Below, in pieces: positions 57,332-64,000 of a DNA stretch of 64,000 bases. The stretch spans positions 1,417,744-1,481,743 of the forward strand of contig NC_031469.1 of the NCBI RefSeq assembly GCF_000006565.2, in the 5' to 3' direction. The first letter of the stretch is position 1. Each line of letters starts with the position of its first letter. Under the pieces are notes generated by a model. That model had not been told where the DNA came from. It ran no database searches and was given only the letters and a program-made list of their open reading frames with translations. A program made the position numbers and the translations under genes. The stretch is from Toxoplasma gondii ME49. Lineage: Eukaryota; Apicomplexa; Conoidasida; Eucoccidiorida; Sarcocystidae.

Positions 57332-60300
57332 TCAATGGACTAACTTGTTGCTTCCAGCGCTTTTACCTCTACCACAACACGAAGCCGACTCACAGCTGCT
57401 CTTGTTAACAAATGTCGTTCCCACAGTGGAGACTGACTTCGGTAATACTTGTGTGTTTGTCTACAGCTCAGTGCCATCGTTGGCTACTGAAGCGCAGTCA
57501 AAATTCAAGCGGGGATCACCAGTTGACTACGCAATGTAGTCGTCATCTATGTGTTTCCTCATGTTCGTCCTTGCAGACGACTATGACCACGGATGTTCGG
57601 TGCCTTTTCACACCAGAACCTTCTTGGTTTGCGCCGACTCTGTACATCAATGTCTTGTGGCCTGTTTCCAAGAGTATGCTGTTACATTGACGACATGAAC
57701 CCGGCTTCAGACTTATAATTGTGCTTAACGGAGCAACGGATGCAGACAATCTCCACAGCACGGCTTCGATATTCATCGAAAGATCTGCTACCTCTGTTCT
57801 GCACCTTAGAGCAATACCAGGCATATTTTCATTGCGTCAGAGAGCGTTTTTTCTCCCGCTATTTACAAATATGTTTTCATCTCCTGGTGGACGTTAAGGT
57901 AGCTCCTTGAGTGCCCCCCTTTAGTCACTCCACTATTCCCAGCATGCTACTTTAGCACCCAGGCTACTTCGAAGCGAGAAATTATCACACAGGGCAAATA
58001 CCAGCGGGCTAATCGTGATATTAACCAGCATTGTTCGACAACTAAACGACATTTAAGCACGCTCAACAAACGCGTACGTCGCGTGCCGCACAACAGCGTC
58101 GCTGTCGCGCATCAGCATCCACTACTTGAGCGACGTTGTGGTACAATATTTTCTCCCACCATCACTGTTTCGTTGAAATAAAGTATCACCTGACTCGATG
58201 TTTCAACTTGTGATAACACTTGGTAACATTTGGTCATCCTCGTCGACGAGAATGTTAACCAGGCAAGTGACGTGAAAATCGCACACCCTGAATATAAGCG
58301 TAGCTTTGTCAAGTGTACCTTGGATAGCACGATTATCGTGAACAGCAAAAATAGAACATGGATCCGGTAAGCAAAGACCAGCAAGGCGTAAAGCACTAGT
58401 GGAACTCGTGACTTCTCCTCAAAGAAAAGTCGTTAAGAAAGTCCTGGAAATCGCTTTTACTGGCATGTATGAAGGAGTCCTCCTTCAGTCAACGTACCTC
58501 TATTCAATGCCTCGTGACTGATTATGATTTCTCTTGATGGGCCCATAGTTCACTAGCGCACATTTCGACCCCAAATTGTTAATGCCATGAGTCGTTTAGT
58601 ACTACGATTGGCGATATCTGCCCAACTCGTAAAAGCAGTCATATATAGTTTTCTAAATGCCACAACGTCCCAGTGTAATTGATTTTACTTGTATCATTAT
58701 GGAAACATAACATCATCGATTGTATGGATATATTCCTCTGGACACCTGCATGCTCGGGTCGATCACACGGAACAGGGCACATCGCATCGAGTGTGTAGGG
58801 GATGTAATATAAGCAAGCTGTCCCGGCAGACAATGCGAACAAACCACCAGAGAGTCCACCTGAGATGAAAAAGAACCATACGAACAGTGTTTAGTCTCAG
58901 TCCAATTCGTCATCTCGCATGCGGTCTTTCCGTAAAGCGTATTGCATCAACTTGCATAACCACTAAATGCCACATTATCATTGTGAACATCGAGGAAAAA
59001 GAAAACCGTTCATAAGAATCATATAACTTATCAGGATGCCGTCTGGGATAGGCGTCCCGTATTAATACTGCAATTCCGTCAGGATTCACTTTGTATTCTT
59101 TTAAAGTCGGCATTCATCCTTTTTGTTCTGGGGATAAGTAAAAGGATGCCACCTTTGATATCGTGGTGCGAAATCAACGCACTTGCTCTGTTACATACAA
59201 CAGCTTTACTGGCGTCCTCAGGTATCTAGTGGTCCCTGACGCGTGTCCCCGTCTATGACGAGAAGTCGCCGTTCCTTACAGATCTACGCGGTTTCCTTTG
59301 AAAGCGTCGAGCTGTTCTACGCAAACCATATCTTTTTCAATTGGAACCCGGGCCGACAAGCCCGTGTCGAACCTGGGTGACGACCGATTTTGAATGTGCG
59401 TTCGAACTTCAAACCTCCACTAACTAGAATTTAGCATCATCTGAAAAATCAAGTGGGGAAAAACGTACAAAAATTAATCATGTCCACATGCTTTGATTAT
59501 ATATGTTAGACACCATCTTCCCGCCTAAACCTTGAGTTACCAAACCATCTTGGGATCATAACGATGCTGTACAAGCCACACCATATATGTCACACAATGC
59601 AAGCCGTGCTAATGTGAAGCGCACATCCTCGCCAGGCAGCCTGAAATCGCCACGAATGAACGAACCACAGCCCCTTGTAATTACGCAGAGGTAACCCCTG
59701 CGCTGATGCTGGAAATCGCGAAACCAGACTATTTTCCAGGTGTAGCAAACCTGTAGCTGATTAGATCGTCAGGCATCGCCAACGTTAGTGGGACGTAACT
59801 GCCAAGCGACACCCAGGTTGCACGCGGATATGAGGCTTTGCCTGAATCACAGAACGCCCAATTAATCATATCTGTGGATCTCCCACAACCACGTTGAAAA
59901 AGAAACCTCTGCATGTTAAGGCCCGTACTATTATTGGCTGGGGAGCCAAGAGAGAGCCGTTAGCAAGCGGATGCCTCGTGCTTTAAGCCGGAACCTGTGA
60001 TACTTGACTGCTGATGCTTTGTTTCTGTTCGCCCTGTGGACAGCCACGTATTCGTACAAATCTTAGTGTTGTTTTAGCTCCGATGCTAAATGCATGAAAA
60101 GCTGTAGAACTTATAGGCGAACATCTTAAAACTGCCACGCCTGCCACGACACGTACAGTCTTTGTGTGTACCGGTCCAAAAGTAAGCAACTACAAGGTCT
60201 TGAGGCTTGGCCGCCGATATCAACAGGGCTGGAGGCGGTTATTCATCATCTCGTTTCCAAATGGTTTGCTTTGCACACAAGCTCGGGACTGTGTCGGTTT

Positions 60301-60421
60301 CCGTCAACCTCCTGATCGTCGTTTGCGTTTCCGCTGCGAAAGGGCAAACCTCACGTGAACCTGATTCGCCCGCTCACGTTCATTATGTCAGCTGATCGTG
60401 AGTACTGCCTGACTCTTGTAG
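57332..60421. other. Gene-poor, AT-leaning region
   Basis: About 3 kb without a supported exon. At 58352-58391 there is a weaker (about 29 of 41) match to the exon sequence at 24771-24811. Short frames such as 58910-59113 (-) lack splice support. Confidence 0.45.
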
Positions 60422-61123
60422 CCGGACACACGGTTGCCACCTAAATTGGTCGTGACCAAAACCGCGCCAGAGAACCATCAACCCGACCGTGACCACCTGA
60501 CGAAAACCTGTCAGACGTCGCAAGCAGGTGAGTTGCAAAGGCTTGTACGGGAATCGTGCTTGTATCCCCTCTTTTTCTGCATCTCCTTCCGTTTCTCCGG
60601 CTCGTTCTCGTGTCCTGCAATTATGAAAACGTAGCCTATCGCGACGCGTCTTCATCCCGCCTGATCGGAGCCTACGATAAACACTTCGCAGCTTTTCTCC
60701 GCCGGGGTCATGATCCGATCCTGCTGTCTTCAGCACACGGACTTTTGACGATGGTAATCTCCTGAGCTCAGGCAGCCTCTGGGCGATCCACCAGAACTTA
60801 CGGTGTTGCTTCTTACTTCCAGCCACACCGAACGATTTTGCATTAAGCGATGAAAAGGCCGGAACTGTCCACCCAACAATTTTCAGTGCAGGTCAGTGTC
60901 AGACAGTGGCGCGCCTCATGCATCGGCTCAGCAAAGTACGGGGAAAAAGAACAACAAAAGAATCAGTTCCGTGCAGAGACGCCGGAGGAGGGCAAAAGAC
61001 ATAAGAGTGTTTCTGAATCTCAGAAAGATTCTATTTCACGTTGACCCAACCGGAGCCATTCCTATCGGTGAAGCGTTTACAGCATCGCAAAGCCAAAACA
61101 GAAAAGCAGCTAATCGGCGGTAA
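60422..61123 (+). CDS. Unidentified protein, three exons (tentative, partial)
   Basis: Exon 60422-60527 (acceptor gactcttgtag, donor G|GTGAGT; PDTRLPPKLVVTKTAPENHQ) joins in phase to 60635-60753 (RLIGAYDKHFAAFLRRGHDP, ending SSAHGLLTM at GTAATC). The third exon may start at 60887 and run to TAA 61123 (basic, with RRRRR), or start at 60892 and end at TGA 61044; I cannot choose. The start codon and first exon were not found. No family recognised. Confidence 0.33.
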
Positions 61124-61704
61124 CTTATTTACGAATCCCCGAAGTCCATTGCTTGGGCACGAATTTCCCCAAAGACACACCTCCGCTTTCCTACATTACG
61201 ATTCCCAAGTGTTTTCGTCACTCGACCGACGTCGCATCACCATCGACACCAGAACGATCAGTTATCATCGGAGAGATCAGCAATCGAAGGTGAGAAGCCA
61301 CGATTGGTGGAGAGACGACCATTACGAATGGAACCGCAAAAGTCTGAATCCATTGTGGGCGTTGCGCTCGGATGCGAAATGTCCAGCAGTCCTTGACAAT
61401 GGTAACCAAGACAACGCGCTTATTGTTCTTAACATCTCAGTGGAACTCGGGGATCACTCTCTGGGACATACTGAAATCAGTTGTGACGAGGCTCCGCTGT
61501 TGCCTATAGGGAAACAATGCCGGGATTGTCGCCGCGTTCGCGCTTCAGTGAAGCACTTAACCGTGCCGGAGAAATGTGTCGGTGAAGCAATCTCAGACGA
61601 GATCCAGGTTTCAAGCGCCCGCAGCTACCAGTGAACATCGCACGTCTGGAAAACAGCGGAGCCGTCTGCCGGGGTTCTTTTAGAAACGCTGGTACGTGGC
61701 GTTT
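61124..61704. other. Short region between convergent tentative genes
   Basis: A long + strand frame (61041-61634) overlaps here but has an unnatural composition and no splice support. Nothing else is seen. Confidence 0.35.
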
Positions 61705-62614
61705 TCAAACAATAACCACACCGCCGGCCCGTCTGTTAAAGAACAAAGGTGTGGCACCCAGTTGACCGAAGCGGGAAAGAGTTTCGACGGTGTCCCGGTG
61801 TCCGACGCTGCCGATGTGGGCACCGCCTGTAACCACGAAGGCGAGAGCGTCCACAGCTGTCTCTGGCGAAGCACCTGATTCTCTAAATAGTTTCTCTGTC
61901 ACTCAGGCGAGGGCAACGCCGACTTGCCTGTGAGGAACGTGAAGCTATTGTAACTGGAACACCCAGTGAAGTTAGCCTCCAACAATGTGGCCAGGCATTC
62001 GCTGCGGTTTCTTCCGATGACGGTGTGTGAACATGGTAACCGTTCACCGTCGGCGAACTTGCTGTGACTAAAGGAGACAGGTGTGTCAGCAAATAGTTCG
62101 GTCCCTCGTTGCGTGTCAGCAGGGGAGCCAGGGCTTTTGCCCTCGCTCAACAACATCACATCCGTGTGAAACGGTGCAGGCACGTTGGGATTACACTCGC
62201 CTGTGCATTTCAAGAGACGGTTAGCAAGTCCACGCTTCCAGCATTCAAGGCCGGGCTGCAGAAGCCGGGGGTTTTCTACCCACTGAAACTCGGTAGCCAT
62301 ACAACAGGCACGCATATGGTCTGAAGCTGGTGCACGGCGCGCCAGACGGCCGCACGCACAGCAGCGGCTGAGAATTATTGGCGTTCGGGCTCTTGAGGCG
62401 ACAACGCTTGTGAGCCACGGAATTAATTAAATGATCCCTTCGCATTCGGCATACTTTCGTACAGGTTGCCACAATGCCCCGTCCGCCGCGTGATTCTCCC
62501 TGTGTCAACGCCTATGCCCACAGAGACAATGTCGTCGTAGGGAAAGGTTTTCGTCGCGTAGTCCGTAAGAAAGACAAGCAGCGTTGTGTAAAGCTCGTCA
62601 AGTGCTTGTGAGTC
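61705..62614 (-). CDS. C-terminal exons of a possible von Willebrand A-like secreted protein
   Basis: Predicted exons: 62614-62455, 62200-61928, 61874-61705, phase-consistent, 200 residues, no start found. Exon 1 has a strong acceptor (gcggttcctgccacag) and donor A|GTATGC; exon 2 ends with a GC donor (ACAG|GCAAGT). Peptides in order: ALDELYTTLLVFLTDYATKT, YDDIVSVGIGVDTG; a Cys-containing middle with N-glycosylation-like NRS and NFT; then AVDALAFVVTGGAHIGSVG and ETLSRFGQLGATPLFF. The alternation of helices with YDDIVSVGIGVD and AFVVTGG...GATPLFF recalls a vWA fold, common in apicomplexan micronemal adhesins, but no DxSxS metal site is visible in what I have, so the call is tentative. The protein may continue upstream to about 63.0 kb. 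Confidence 0.42.
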
Positions 62615-64000
62615 CTGTGGCAGGAACCGCAGCCCCATGAACAGAAAGCACACTCGCACCACACGTCAGTTTATGTCAACTCCGGCTTCACACCTCCATC
62701 CGCTTTCCGGGACACCAGACTCACGCCGCTGCAAATGGAGTGGTCGTGCCACGAGGTCGCCGTGTGGGACCGTGGCAGGATGACAAACAACATTCTGTTC
62801 GGCTCCTGATACCGGAGGGCGCCGCAGACTGCGGGGCGAAATCCTGAATAGCCCTTGCTTCAGCGGAGGGTCGTTATGTGGGCACCAGGGCCAAACTTGC
62901 GCGTGGATCCGTGCTTCTTCTGCGGGAGGGGCGCTAGCTGCTGAGCCGAACACCGGCCCGTTTGACACCACGCACCAAAAACCGAACCGGTGCCCGATGA
63001 TGCGCGCCCAGCTCCAGCAGCGTAGTACTAGAGAACCGCCATGCTTCGTGATCAAACAAATGTCATTCGCCGAGAATTTCTATTTGGTACCTGCCCGCGC
63101 ATTCGAAAGAATTATTACGACATGCGCGCTCTCGGTTGGTGCGGGCAGCTCCAGAATCGCGCTTCACCGAAGGTTCTTCCGAGAGGCACAGGATACGGTT
63201 TTGCTGTCTTCGGGAAACAGTAGCCCATAGTTCCTTTGTCGTAGTGAACTGTGACAAAGTAAAGGAGTAAAGGACGCACGAGCCAGCTTCACCAGCAACA
63301 TTCAGGGTGTGTACACTTGACAAAAGAGGTGGATTTCGTCGTACAAGCTGCCTCAGTCATCTCTGTTCCACTCCGGGCAGCAGTGTCGATTCCAAGCCAT
63401 GTTTCGCTCTAGAAACAGGCATTCCAACTAACATGGTGCCAGCAATCCCGTGAGCGACAGCGTTGCGTGCCGCCAGCAACACAACAACGGAATAGAAATG
63501 AAATTCCCTAAGTTATCATTTTTCCTAAGCTACCACGAGGTTTCGCCACTTTCCTTCGTGGATCCGAATCTTTCACTGGGAAAGCTCCTGGCTACGAAGA
63601 TGCCATGTAGCGCGTTGGCGGAGCGTGGCGCTCTCTTTTTTGATGCTGGGAGGATGGTCCATCATGAGGGCTGCCGACAGCGAGGATCAGTAAAGAGGGA
63701 GTATGTTGTAACTGTCGACACGAGGAGGACACAGGGAACGAAACCCCTAGCACTGCGATGGAACTCATGCAACGGCCTTAGATCACGTAAATTTTCCTGC
63801 CCACGCCGCTTCCTAACTTTTTCATCCGGCCTCCGCTGCCCCATCCGGCTAAGTCCACAGTACTGCTGCATGATCTACCCACCTGTTACGGTTGGCATCA
63901 AGACGCGCAAGAATGACACCGGGAAGCTACAGTCGTCCGGAGACACAGATTTGCTAGGCGATAGCAATTCGAAACAAAGAATTTTTTCGGTACCTTTGAC
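62615..64000. other. Right edge, coding potential unresolved
   Basis: Competing frames exist on both strands. On the - strand, 63871-63665 would encode a 69-residue peptide with a signal-anchor-like stretch (GFVPCVLLVSTVTTYSLF) and could be the first exon of the gene at 61705. A segment near 62790-62690 (-) reads NRMLFVILPRSHTATSWHD. I could not connect these in phase. Confidence 0.3.

Noticed and set aside
61041..61634. 197-residue + strand frame
   Set aside because: Unnatural composition, no good start context or splice sites, and it overlaps the end of another candidate in a different frame.

Overview
The window looks like nuclear DNA of a coccidian apicomplexan, most likely Toxoplasma gondii or a close relative (Hammondia, Neospora). 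Reasons: intron-rich genes with short GT-AG introns, many (TA)n microsatellites, GC-rich low-complexity coding stretches, and several recognisable genes that fit this lineage: a p43-type tRNA-binding protein, and a plastid-type ubiquitin-like protein behind a long hydrophobic leader. Most genes here cannot be seen as long ORFs. I assembled them by hand from splice sites and checked that the reading phase is kept across every junction that I give.

Layout, left to right. (1) 0.5-0.7 kb: a possible last exon of an Mrp/NBP35-like ATPase. (2) 3.6-6.6 kb (+): a seven-exon fatty-acid-binding-protein-like gene. (3) 10.6-11.4 kb (-): an unidentified low-complexity gene. (4) 11.5-12.4 kb: an AT-rich island with a 3'-truncated tRNA-Met remnant and a decayed copy of an exon found intact at 24.8 kb. 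(5) 12.8-22.3 kb (-): one very large unidentified gene. (6) 24.5-25.5 kb (+): a small unidentified gene. (7) 26.9-29.2 kb (-): a 2-phosphoglycerate-kinase-like P-loop protein. (8) 32.0-35.0 kb (-): a six-exon glycolipid transfer protein. (9) 37.4-39.4 and 40.1-40.8 kb (+): two small multi-exon genes, one with a single membrane segment. (10) 41.7-43.7 kb (-): a ubiquitin-like protein resembling apicoplast PUBL. (11) 44.2-45.2 kb (-): an unidentified gene. (12) 45.6-51.0 kb (-): an eight-exon TRM13 tRNA methyltransferase. (13) 52.3-57.3 kb (+): a ten-exon p43 (GST-like plus EMAPII tRNA-binding domain), divergent from TRM13. (14) 60.4-61.1 kb (+) and 61.7-62.6 kb (-): two tentative genes, the second perhaps with a von Willebrand A-like fold.

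There is no operon logic; neighbours are mostly unrelated. TRM13 and p43 are both tRNA-related and share a 1.3 kb divergent promoter region. Lipid handling (FABP-like, GLTP) and apicoplast import (PUBL-like) are the other themes. I found no CRISPR, prophage or bacterial-type feature. Exon boundaries are predictions from sequence alone.
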